Origin: Ehretia macrophylla
Lineage: Eukaryota; Streptophyta; Magnoliopsida; Boraginales; Ehretiaceae
DNA: 64,000 nt
Assembly: GCA_037974665.1 (NCBI GenBank)
Contig: CM075771.1
Location: 21,277,425-21,341,424 of the forward strand
Direction: 5' to 3'
A program made the translations under genes and the position numbers. The notes below the pieces were generated by a model that did no database searches, was not told the origin of the DNA, and saw only the letters and a list, made by a program, of their open reading frames with translations. Position 1 is the first letter of the stretch; the number at the start of each line of letters is the position of its first letter. Positions 12,001 through 21,623 of this stretch are shown here, in pieces.

Positions 12001-12808
12001 TTATATGACATGTTTTCAAATGAGTTTTCACAAATTAACCGGAAAATGATTTCAAAAACCTTGTCTTGTTCCCCCTCGCTCAGTTCATAAGGACTCACCT
12101 TCTTTTTGTCACAGGTGAAGCCGGATTTGGAACAGGTACCCGAGGAGAATGTGCTTGTTGATGAATCCTTGGAGTGACTACGTGCCTTATGTGCTTTGCT
12201 TGAATGTGAATGTTTTATGGACAATGTATTTGATTTGAAGACTACTTATGTTTTTATTATAAATGACTCCCGTTGTAATTTGGGGTCTAATTTTGGCTTG
12301 TACTAACTATAACCGGACGAACTCTTTATTTGGTTGTTTGCTTTCATTATCTTGATTAGTAGTTAACGTAGGCGTTTAAACCACTATGTGAAGAATCAAC
12401 TAAGTTAACTCTATCTAAATTCACTTAGGTGGTTATTCGTAAGCTAAATGATAATAGGTGCTTGCATAAATGGGAGTTTGACAAATAAATGGGATGTAGT
12501 TATCATGATAGGTTTGTTAATTCAAACGGAACCTTCGAGATGAACTAGTAGGCATATCAATCGATGGTAGAACGAAAGATTTAATCGTAAGTATATTAAT
12601 GATTCGAATTTTTTGAGGTGTTCTAGAAAATAGGTCAAACAAAGGTCCTAAATACAGCTGATATGCTGCCGGTTTTCTGAAAAATATTTGGAGTTCTAGG
12701 CCAACGAATAAGCATTAATCATAGCCAAACGGTTAATGTCGTAAAATAACAATAATGATTTAGGTCATACCCTAATCTAGCCTCTATAGGTCGAGTTGGG
12801 ACGTGACA
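9015..12808 (+). repeat. 3' LTR (3794 bp)
   Basis: Starts TGTGAGG and ends GTGACA; from 10185 onward it is near-identical by eye to the 5' LTR. Relative to the 5' LTR it has lost 438 bp at about 11682, joined through a 2-bp GT overlap. The intact LTR would be about 4.2 kb. A Lys/Arg-rich open frame at 9883-10236 is a translated GA-rich tract followed by a CAAGGTGAGG that resembles a splice donor. I read this as LTR leader sequence, not a gene. Confidence 0.9.
9033..9470 (+). repeat. Degenerate ~20-bp tandem array rich in ACGTG cores at LTR start
   Basis: Roughly twenty imperfect units of about 20 bp follow one another. Each contains ACGTGCC or a near variant, followed by a stretch such as TTGACCTCGA. 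ACGTG is the G-box/ABRE core bound by plant bZIP and bHLH factors. The array lies at the start of the LTR, where the U3 promoter is expected. The repeats are seen directly; the enhancer role is inference. Confidence 0.6.
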
Positions 12809-13174
12809 ATAGGCACTTTCAGAAACTTTAAAAAAGGGTCTTTTGATAACAATCTTTTGCTATTAAATGGTCACTATATATGAAATCGCAAACATTGAAC
12901 GCTAGATTCACCATCATTTACCTTTGTTGTCAGCAAGTCTTCAGTGAGGAAACATGCTGGTGGCATTAGCTAGCCTCTGAATATGTCTTTGAGGAGTCTA
13001 ACTTCTCTAACTGCTAAAACTACTATCATGTGAAAAGATCACCAACATAGATAATCTCCTAAGCCCTTTCTGCATCACCAAATGCTCACTCTATAACACA
13101 ACCAGAAACACCAAACAACACACATATATTTTCATATTATCCGCTTCCCTTCCTAATTCATTATCACATTAACC
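12809..13174 (+). other. Flank between the 3' LTR and the CP29 pseudogene
   Basis: The 366 bp after the LTR end at 12808 should include the remains of the ancestral CP29 promoter. A TATATA stretch lies near 12875, about 300 bp before the old start codon, which is too far to assign with confidence. The element's target duplication should begin at 12809 (ATAGG) but cannot be checked without the left flank. Confidence 0.4.
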
Positions 13175-14752
13175 ATGGCCACCACCACAGCTGCCGCAGC
13201 CACATCTTCCTTTCTAGGCACACGCCTACCTGAGGTCCACACTGGCCCAGGCAGGGTCCAGGCCTGATTTGGATTCGGACTTGGACAAAAGAAGTCACCC
13301 CCATGCACCACCAAAAACAGATTGCACTGGTTCCCAGGAGCCAAATCCCCATAATGGCTCGATGGCAGCTATGTTGGTGACATTGGGTTTGACCCTTTTG
13401 GCCTTGGCAAGCCAGTTGAATACTTGTAATTTGACTTAGACTCATTGGACCAGAACCTGGCTAAGAACGAGGCAAGTGACGTCATTGGAATTAGGACGGA
13501 GAGCTCGGAAGTCAAGCCTACACCATTCCAGCCATACAGTGAAGTCTTTGGGCTTCAAAGATTTAGGGAGTGTGAGCTTATCCATGGTAGGTGGGCTATG
13601 TTGGTTATTCTTAAGTCTTGGTGCCTTAAGTGTTGAGTGGCTCACTGGTGTTACATGGCAAGATGCTGGAAAGGTACGTACATGCATCTTGCTGAATGTG
13701 ACCTTTGTAGGAATCGCTGTGAGATAATAATAATGTGGTCCTCGCGTATATATGTATGGGACTCACGGGCTACACAGAGTTGGACGTTTTGAATAATGAC
13801 ACCACATTTGTATGCATTGCATGGTTTAGATGTCACAGGTGACATGCAACGTCATTTTACTAAGCTGCATTATGCTTTCTTTCCATTTCTTGAAAAGTCA
13901 TCAAGAAAATAATAATAATTTTTATGGAAAAATTGTGTGTATTCATAAAATAAAAAAAAATAATTTTTATGGGAAATTTGTTTGACGTCATTACTTAAAT
14001 TGTTAATTTTGCTTGAAAAAACAAAAGCTGTTTAGTTTATCACTCGTGTGATTATTAGTTTTCTGTGGACCATAGTTGAGAAAATTGTGAAAACTTTGTT
14101 CCTTTTTACTTCTATGTCACGAGTAGAATGAATAACAGCCATCTAAACTCACCAAATATCAATGAAGTAGATCACCTAGACTTTTGGGAAACAAAATGAC
14201 ACATAACGGACAATAAATAGTCAATTTAGTAGGTGTATAACCAACTAGCACATAACAGGAGCTTTAGCGCGACTATAAAATTATCACCATAATATGGACG
14301 TCCCGAGTTCGAGTCATAAAAACAGTATTGTGTACATACACTTCTAAGTAAATTGACTAAAGAGTTAAACCGCTTTATTAGTTGAGCGTATTGAAGGAGC
14401 ATCATATCTTGGCCAACCACCTCCATTCTCACTCATAGCATTGATCTGGATTGAGGTCCTCCTCGTTGGGTACATTGAGTTCCAAAGAAATGCAAATCAG
14501 CTTGACCCAGAAAAGATATTGTACCCTGGTGGAAAATACTTTGACCCACTGGGCTTGGCAGCTGACCCTGAGAAGAAGGAGAGACTACAACTTGCTGAGA
14601 TCAAGCATGCTCGCCTTGCCATGGTTGCGTTCCTTGGTTTTGCAGTCCATGCTGCAGCAACTGGCAAAGGCCCATTTAACAACTGGGCTACTCACTTGGG
14701 TGACCCTTTCCACACAACCATTTTGGACACCTTTGGACTTTTCTCTTCTTAG
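13175..14752 (+). pseudogene. LHCB4: Chlorophyll a/b-binding protein CP29 (LHCB4) pseudogene
   Basis: CP29 is a minor photosystem II antenna protein of the thylakoid membrane. Exon 1 (13175-13673) starts MATTTAAAATSSFLGTR, like the CP29 transit peptide, and keeps family blocks such as [30 protein letters not shown] and IHGRWAML. Exon 2 (about 14382-14752) carries [39 protein letters not shown] and the C terminus DTFGLFSS. It is dead: in-frame stops at 13265-13267, 13352-13354 and 13427-13429, then a 7-bp insertion near 13611-13617 that shifts the frame. The exon 2 acceptor (14380-14381) also rejoins out of frame. The intron is retained, so this is a decayed gene copy, not a retrocopy. Confidence 0.93.
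13674..14381 (+). other. LHCB4: Intron of the CP29 pseudogene
   Basis: A GT donor at 13674 (GTACGT) and an AG at 14380-14381 bound this AT-rich 708-bp interval. In functional CP29 genes the corresponding junction reads on to a GTTGAG-type codon pair; here one base is missing at the acceptor side. No other feature is visible inside. Confidence 0.6.
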
Positions 14753-14796
14753 ATTTGTGCATCCCCCTAGTTGAAAACATATTTACATATATGATT

Positions 14797-15341
14797 GGGA
14801 AAATTTCACATTTAGTCCTTATTGTTTACAAAGTATTTTAATTTAGTCCCTATTGTTTAAAATATCTCAATTTAGTCCTTATTGTTTCACCAAAAGTTTC
14901 AATTTCATCCTTATTGTTTAATATGTCTCAATTTAGTCCCTATTATTTTTTAAAAAGTTTTAACTTCATCCCTATTGTTTTTAAAAAGTTTCAATTTCGT
15001 TCGTATTGTTTTCTTAAAGTTTCAAATTCGTCCCTATTATCCAATGACTAAATTAAATTTTTTTGAGAAACAATGGGGATGAATTTGAAATTTTTTAAAA
15101 ATAATATGGATGAAATTGAAACTTTTTGGGAAACAATAAGGACGAAATTAAAAATTTTAAATAAAAGGGATGAAATTAAAACTTTTTGGGAAACAATAAG
15201 GACGAAATTAAAAATTTTAAACAATAGGAATGAAATTGAAACTTTTAGAAAAATAATAGGGACTAAATTGAGACATTTTAAATAATAGAGACTAAACTGA
15301 AACACTTTGCAAATAATAGGGACTAAATGTGAGATTTTCCC
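14797..15341. mobile_element. Foldback Mutator-type MITE, copy 1 (545 bp)
   Basis: The element begins GGGAAAATTTCACATTTAG and ends with the reverse complement of GGGAAAATCTCACATTTAG. The inverted arms extend over nearly the whole length, each about 270 bp. Each arm is itself built of about 35-bp repeats of the form AATTTCGTCCCTATTGTTT. It is flanked by a perfect 9-bp duplication TATATGATT (14788-14796 and 15342-15350). A 9-bp duplication and GGGAAAAT-type ends are hallmarks of Mutator-like elements. No transposase is present, so it is non-autonomous. A transcript would form a very long hairpin. Confidence 0.82.
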
Positions 15342-15352
15342 TATATGATTAA

Positions 15353-15835
15353 GGAAAAATTTTATATTTAGTCCCTATTGTTTGCAAAATATCTCAATTT
15401 AGTCCTTATTGTTTAAAATATCTCAATTTCGTCCCTATTATTTCACCAGAAGTTTCAATTTCGTCCTTATTATTTAAAATGTCTCAATTTAGTCTATTGT
15501 TTCTAAAAAAAATTCAATTTCATCCCTATTATTTCTAAAATATTTCAATTTCGTCCTTATTATTTTCTTAAAGTTTCAAATTCATCCCTATTATTCAATA
15601 ACTAAATTGAATTTTTTTGAGAAATAATAGGGACTAATTTGGCACTTTTTGAAAATAATAGGGACGAAATTGAAACTTTTGAGAAATAATAAGAACGAAA
15701 TTGAGAAAATTTAAACAATATGGATGAAATTGAAACTTTTAGAAAAATAATAACGACTAAATTAAGACATTTTAAATAATATGGACTAAATTAAATTTTT
15801 TTGCAAACAATAGGGACTAAATGTGAGATTTTCCC
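15353..15835. mobile_element. Foldback Mutator-type MITE, copy 2 (483 bp)
   Basis: Same family as the element immediately to the left: it begins GGAAAAATTTTATATTTAG and ends GTGAGATTTTCCC, with full-length inverted arms made of the same short units. It is flanked by a perfect 9-bp duplication TATGATTAA (15344-15352 and 15836-15844), which overlaps the right duplication of copy 1 by 7 bp. The original empty site can be read as TATATGATTAA. Confidence 0.8.
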
Positions 15836-15844
15836 TATGATTAA

Positions 15845-17463
15845 TTATCACCATTGTTGCCCATCTTGTTAAAATTGTGATATGAAAGTTTAAGGACAAT
15901 GTTATATACCCTATATTTTCATATAAAGATTCGAACAAGGTGCTTGAATAATTTTGTTCAAGGTTTAGAAAAAATTGCAGTTAACAGAGCGATTATACAT
16001 CTAATTTGAATGTTTCAATTACGCAATTAAAGATTGATGACCATTATACAAGTGTAATTGTTTTTATAAAAGATCGCCCACGAATATTGCCAAACATACT
16101 TTAGTCAATAAAAAAAAGCATGTCTGAAGTCATTAAAATAGTTTTTTACACTCATATAGTGGTAATGTGGTTAGTGATCACTTATAAATGGAATTATTAC
16201 TATCCAATAAGATTGATAATTAGATATATATGCATTTACCAAAATTATTACAAGCCCATTTGAAATTATGATAATTGACAGTTATTCGTTCAATAAAGGC
16301 AAAGATAATCGTTAGTGTCTTATGCTTGTTTGCTAACGGCGAAAGCAATAAAATATTTACTGAGAGGGTATTTCAGTAAACTTATAAGCTAGTCAAAAAC
16401 TATTCAATTTAATAAGTTCATATTATGTAACAACTTAAAGGATGTTTGACCTAGCTTTTTTTTTTTTTTTTTGTCAAAACAATATATATGTTATTTTTAA
16501 ACTTATAAGCTAAATATACGCTTATAAAAAAAATAAGTTATATAGGAAAAAAGAAAGGATCTTTAAAGTGTATTTCACCTTCTACTTAAATTTTTAGATT
16601 TAATAAGATAAATTTACATTGATAGGATTTTGATCCTTTTATTTATTTCTCCAGTTTTGTTTGTAAAGAAAACCAGGCTCGAGTAGAAACTAATTAGACC
16701 AACAAATGTTACAATTATGTAATCTTACCATCTTTTTGAGCTTTTATATTTTAGAACTTATAAGCTCTTGTTTTTAAGCTAAGCCTCACATTCTCTCATA
16801 ACAACTTGAGTAAAAAACATTCTCTTATAAAATCAAAAGGCTTTTTTGAAAAGTACTTTATCCCTTACTCTCTCTTTTTTTTAGCTAATAACCTCTTATA
16901 ATGATCAGACATACCAACTTCATGTTTTCTCGACCATTTCATTTAATACCAATCGTCCAATTATATTTAGCATAAACAAATACAATCATGGCGTGATATA
17001 ATTTGTCATCACAATTTCATTGCCCATCATATCACGTTAACTAATGTTCATGAAAAATTACCAATAAACTGAAATAGATTAGAATAGTTGCATACATATC
17101 TTTCCATTGACATACTCAATTTCTTTTCCTTTTTGTCCTCTTGTGCAAATCTAAAGCACATATTTTGCAGAAAATAAGGGTTTAAAGTCTAAATAGCAGA
17201 AGAATATTATATCATCAAATATGAAATATATATGCTCAGTAACCTAAGTCAAAGACTGCTTTTCAATTCATACTTCTATAGTACTAATTCCTCTCTCTTG
17301 CATGCATAAATCTAATAAATATCAAATCTCATATCAGTAAAAGTTTTAAAAATTACAAACAAATCAATACAAAATAAAAATAAAATAATTAATTTAAACA
17401 CCACTTATTATGTCGATTGGAGTCCGCTCTATGTATTTAAGAATACTATTCATTTATTGCATT
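15845..17463. other. AT-rich intergenic DNA
   Basis: About 1.6 kb of AT-rich sequence with no coding frame I can support. It has a poly-T run at about 16457-16474 and scattered short AT palindromes. Confidence 0.5.
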
Positions 17464-17472
17464 AATTTTGTA

Positions 17473-17928
17473 GGGCAAATTTTACAAATGATCTCTATTG
17501 TTTATATTTAGTCTCATTTTAGTCTGTATTGTTTCAAAAATTATGAAATTGGTCCCCATTGTTTATAAATGTATCATATTAGTCCTCATGGTTTACATTT
17601 TGTCCTATTTTAGTTATATTATTTCAAAAGTCACGCAGTTGATTTTCATTGTTTACAAATGTATCACTATATATTAGTCCCAATTGTTGACATTTTATCC
17701 CATTTTACTTCCCATTGTTTCAGAGACTATTAGTGATACATTTGTAAACAATAGGGACTAGTAGTGATATATTTATAAACAATATGGACCAACCGCGTGA
17801 CTTTTAAAACTATAGGGACTAAAATAAGACAACTATAAATAATGGGGATCAATCGCGTAACTTTTGAAACAATAAAGACTAAAATGAGACCGGACATAAA
17901 CAATGGGAAGCATTTGTGAGATTTGCCC
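17473..17928. mobile_element. Foldback Mutator-type MITE, copy 3 (456 bp)
   Basis: Begins GGGCAAATTTTACAAATG and ends CATTTGTGAGATTTGCCC, with inverted arms across the whole length built from GTCTCATTTTAGTC-TATTGTTT units. It is flanked by a perfect 9-bp duplication AATTTTGTA (17464-17472 and 17929-17937). The ends differ from copies 1 and 2 (GGGCAAAT against GGGAAAAT), so it is a related subfamily. Open frames inside it are translations of the repeat units. Confidence 0.8.
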
Positions 17929-17937
17929 AATTTTGTA

Positions 17938-18590
17938 CACATACGTGAGATATTGTTTGATTTGTGTATGTAAACAAACATGAAAAAAAAGTTCATGCAA
18001 AAGAAAAAAAAAAAAGCACACCGTTTTTAGTAACTAGACAAATTACACGGAACCTAAAGGTATTAGTCTAGTGATGGAGAGGTGCAAATGAAAAACTCGC
18101 TAATATTTTAATTTTGAATCAATTAATTAAAATCTAAATATTTTAGGACTAGTTTTAAAATTGAATCAATTAATAAGCTAATTCCCACCTAATTAGTTCT
18201 AATAAATTTTGAGTTTTCCTTATAATGCATAAAAAAAGAAATTTTCCATTTAAAAACAATATATTATTATATAATACTTTATTTTTGTTACCTATTTATT
18301 ATATGTCTTTGCGAAGGTTTAGATGACATGTTAAATTTTTTTTTTCTCTTTGTTTAATATGCATCTGAACATCTACTGACAGATAGACTACATAAAAATA
18401 AGACCATATCTAACATTTTTCACAGAAAAGAAAAGAAAAGAAAAAAAAAAACACGCTTTGTAGTAACTGAAAGAATCAGGTGGGAATACTTTTTTTTTTT
18501 GGGTCAAAATCAGGTGGGAACACTTTTTTTTTTTTGGTCAAAATCAGGTGGGAAAACACATGGGCTAAATCTGTGCGATAATAATACAAG
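17938..18590. other. Intergenic DNA upstream of the Yippee-like gene
   Basis: AT-rich, non-coding. At 18473-18555 a unit of about 35 bp (AATCAGGTGGGAA, a poly-T run, GGTCAA) is repeated two and a half times in tandem. Nothing else is recognisable. Confidence 0.5.
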
Positions 18591-18597
18591 TATAAAT
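18591..18597 (+). promoter_or_regulatory. Putative TATA box of the Yippee-like gene
   Basis: TATAAAT lies about 75 bp before a likely 5' UTR splice donor (TTAG|GTGAGA at 18669/18670). The matching acceptor is AG at 18898-18899, five bases before the start codon at 18904. The transcription start would be near 18620. This is position-based inference. Confidence 0.45.
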
Positions 18598-18689
18598 GAT
18601 CGAATGATCACCTTTTCTGCTCCCAAATAACTCACCTCTCCTTTTCCCGCAACTGCAACTGCTGCTTAGGTGAGATCGCCCCTCACTGC

Positions 18690-18695
18690 ACACAC

Positions 18696-18751
<56 letters not shown>
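18690..18751. repeat. Compound (AC)n(AT)n microsatellite in the 5' UTR intron
   Basis: A run of about 17 CA units is followed by about 10 AT units, lying inside the inferred 5' UTR intron (18670-18899) of the Yippee-like gene. Such compound runs are usually length-polymorphic. Confidence 0.85.
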
Positions 18752-18903
18752 GCATCTGTTTATTTCTGTATAACTTACGCGCATTGCATTGAATTGTATT
18801 GTGTTTTTCAATTCTTGTTCAAAACCATATTTTTGTGTATTTTTAACTTATCTTGGGGTTTATTTATTTATTTAATTATTGCTATTTTCATATATATAGA
18901 AAA

Positions 18904-21623
18904 ATGGGAAGGCTATTTTTGATAAGTCTTGAAGGGAGCATGTATAGCTGCAAGTATTGTCAAGCCCATCTTGCTCTCCTCGATGACATCATCTCTAAGG
19001 TCAGCTCTCTCTCTTCTTCTTTTCGTTTTTTTACTAAGTATTTTATTTTTTTGTAAATTAAGGAGGCAATTTCCTCTCTTGTGAATTTTTTGATACTTTT
19101 GAGTTGGTAATCATGCATAAAAAATTAATTGTTCCGCATTCTGTGACAAATTTAACCTTCCGGAGGAGAGGAAATGTCCCCCAATTGTGTCGTTAAATTC
19201 ATATAGCCCCCCCCCACATACTAGAATAAGGCTCGGTTTGGTTTAATGTGCGAAGAATTTCACACAATTTTCTCGTGGTTCTCGTTCTTTAAGTTCAGCA
19301 AATTCATTCAGACCATGTCGTATTGCAGCCGGAATTAAAACTGCATGTAGGGGCAAAGGTAATAGCAGATTTCAAATTGAGTTCTAAATCCACTAAGCAT
19401 TTGGTTGTGAAGCATCAAGGATGTCCTTAATATATATCTTATGTTAGCCTCCGATATATTTGGCGACAAGCCAATGCTATGTGATACATGTCGTGTTGTT
19501 TATTGTTGTACGATGGATAACAGGATATGTTGGATGTAAACCGTTAGAGTATCTTTGAATGTGGAATTTGTTTGTTAATTTATCTTCCGTGGTTTGCAGA
19601 TGGCTGGCGTCTAGTTATTAATGCAGATATAGTGATATTTGTATCTCTTTGTATCTTGAATTTGCTATATTTGGTTGGTTTGTCTTATTCTTTCCTCGTG
19701 GCAATAATTGCTTTTCCAATTTCTTGTGATACATTGTATTTTGTCATTTCTTAGTCATGTTTTGCCATTTTCATTGTAGCTCGAATGTGCTAAGAAGTAG
19801 TTAGGAGCTCTTATTCAAAGTATGGAAGTTAGATGTCTTTGGCATTTTTGAGTTCTATAGAGAGGAGGAATGCGAAGTGGGGAACCATTCTCTCTCTCTC
19901 TCTCAACTTTCTGTTCAGCAATGTTCTATGACTTTATGAATCTCTATAGAGGGAAAAACGAATGAATGTGATGGTGGATATAGTATTATATGTGTGGTCT
20001 GTCTGATCTTTCTCTTCTTTCACATCATATGATGTGTATGTTGTGAGGAATCACTATCATATGATAGGGATGAAATACAGAAGGAAGACGTATAGTCAAA
20101 GAGAAAGGAAAGAAATCCTAAATTCATTCTTGTTTTTTGAGAAGAATAGGCAAGATGAAGAAGAAGCTAAATACCCTTCTACCCTATGGGGAACTGTTGA
20201 TTACATAATCTCAAAAAACTAAGAAGAATGCTTGGGGATAATTTTGGATGTGACTTCATTGATGGGATAAGAATTAGTTGAGAAGTCAATGAACTTGAGC
20301 TCAAGCTCGAACTTGCAGAGCTCTTGACTGAATTGAAGTTGGCTTGGAATCAAGGTTAGAATCAATCTCGATCCTAAGCTCCAGCTCCTTGTATTCTGCT
20401 TGAGCCTTGCAAAACACTCGGGTTTTCAACTCAGCTTTGCTTGACTACAACTCTAGTCATGGCCATCCTTGTAGATACTTGATAATTGCTTAAGGATCTT
20501 TTACTTCCATACTTCAATAACTACCATTATTCAGAACTGCTGGGTGAAACTCTCTTCTGGAATGTCTGGTCTTCTGGTTTCCGTGATTGAAACCAAGGGT
20601 CTTGTCTTGCATTATTAAATTTATTTCATATTTTGTATTCTACATATTCTGCCGTTATGCTTCATATTTGATAGGGCATATAAGCTAACCAATCTTTTTT
20701 GTTTGTTTCCAGTCGTTCCATTGCAGGCATGGGAAGGCTTATCTCTTTGATAAAGTGTAAGTGTATTTTGACAAAAGTTGCATATGTAGTTTATATAGAT
20801 CATGGAGTTTGCTGGGTCATATTTTTCCCTTCTGCATCACAGATCCTAAGTGACTCCTATGACAACAGTTCAAACTATTTGGATGTATAGTTTTCCCCAT
20901 TCTAGAGTGACTCTGTCTATCTACACTTCTCAATAATCCTTTCCTTGTACATTTAAGTATTATTAGCAGTTGGAGCTAGTTTGTTTGTCCTAAAGAGGAT
21001 TATAATTTGGTCTATGGCACTTAGAAGGAATGAAGCGCTGCCACATTCAATAGTAATCACTTAAATGGTTCTTACGTGATCTCATAGACATCCATAGTAG
21101 ATTCCATAATAAGTAGCACAGTTAGCACTTTACCTAAGATTTAATGCTATGACTTCATTTCTGTAAAACGAGTGTATGATAGATTACATTGTGTTGCATG
21201 ACAGTGTGAATGTCACTGTTGGAGAGAAAGAAGAACGGATGATGATGACAGGAATGCACACTGTAGTCGACATATTCTGTGTGGGATGTGGCTCTATTGT
21301 TGGGTGGAAATATGTGAGTTCCTAAGAGAGCCTTAATAAGGCTTGTTGTTTCTAATGTTTTTCATGCCCACAAGTGTTTATAGATTTTCCACTTGATCTT
21401 CTCGTTTGTTCCAGGAAGCCGCACTTGAGAAGAGCCAAAAATACAAGGAAGGGAAGTTTATCTTAGAGAGGTATACCTTTGATGTCGTATTGAAATTGCA
21501 TTTCATATCAAGAATTCACTCTTTTTCCTGTTGACTAGGTTTAAGGTGTTGGGTCCTGATGGAAGCCACTATTCAATCAATCAGGATGCCCAGCTTGGCG
21601 GAAGTGACGCCGATGATGCTTGA
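18904..21623 (+). CDS. Yippee-like zinc-binding protein
   Basis: Five coding exons: 18904-18999, 20713-20756, 21205-21313, 21415-21470 and 21539-21623. All introns are GT-AG and the phases close exactly to 129 aa, the usual size of plant Yippee-like proteins. The fold binds zinc through two CxxC pairs, seen here as C16/C19 (YSCKYC) and C72/C75 (FCVGCG). Other family blocks are [33 protein letters not shown] and [14 protein letters not shown]. Yippee proteins share a fold with cereblon's thalidomide-binding domain; some are CTLH E3 ligase-associated, and plant roles are poorly known. The start is fixed by the conserved MGRLFL. A 5' UTR intron precedes it. The first coding intron (19000-20712) is the longest; open frames inside it are spurious. 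Nothing suggests inactivation. Confidence 0.95.

Larger units (their letters stand above)
1..12808 (+). mobile_element. Long-LTR retrotransposon, Ty3/Gypsy-like, apparently non-autonomous (LARD-like), 5' end outside window
   Basis: The sequence from 1 to 3064 is repeated at about 10185 to 12808, which identifies two direct LTRs. The 5' LTR ends in TGACA at 3064 and is followed by a primer-binding site (TGGTATCAGAAC). The 3' LTR begins TGTGAGGCCCG at 9015, directly after a purine-rich polypurine tract. The PBS type and the GACGAAATTC plus purine-tract ending are typical of plant Gypsy elements. Without the nested LINE, the internal region (3065-3530 and 6738-9014) is only about 2.7 kb, and I see no gag, protease, RT or integrase reading frame there. 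Very long LTRs around a non-coding interior fit the LARD class. A fully decayed autonomous element is the alternative. Its 5' target duplication lies outside the window, so insertion cannot be verified. Confidence 0.85.

Noticed and set aside
14305..14315. GAGTTCGAGTC in the CP29 pseudogene intron as a tRNA or SINE B box
   Set aside because: No acceptor stem, anticodon arm or properly spaced A box could be found around it.
14797..15835. CRISPR-like or satellite array
   Set aside because: The repeats are diverged, change orientation at the element centre and are bounded by inverted ends and 9-bp duplications, so they belong to foldback MITEs.
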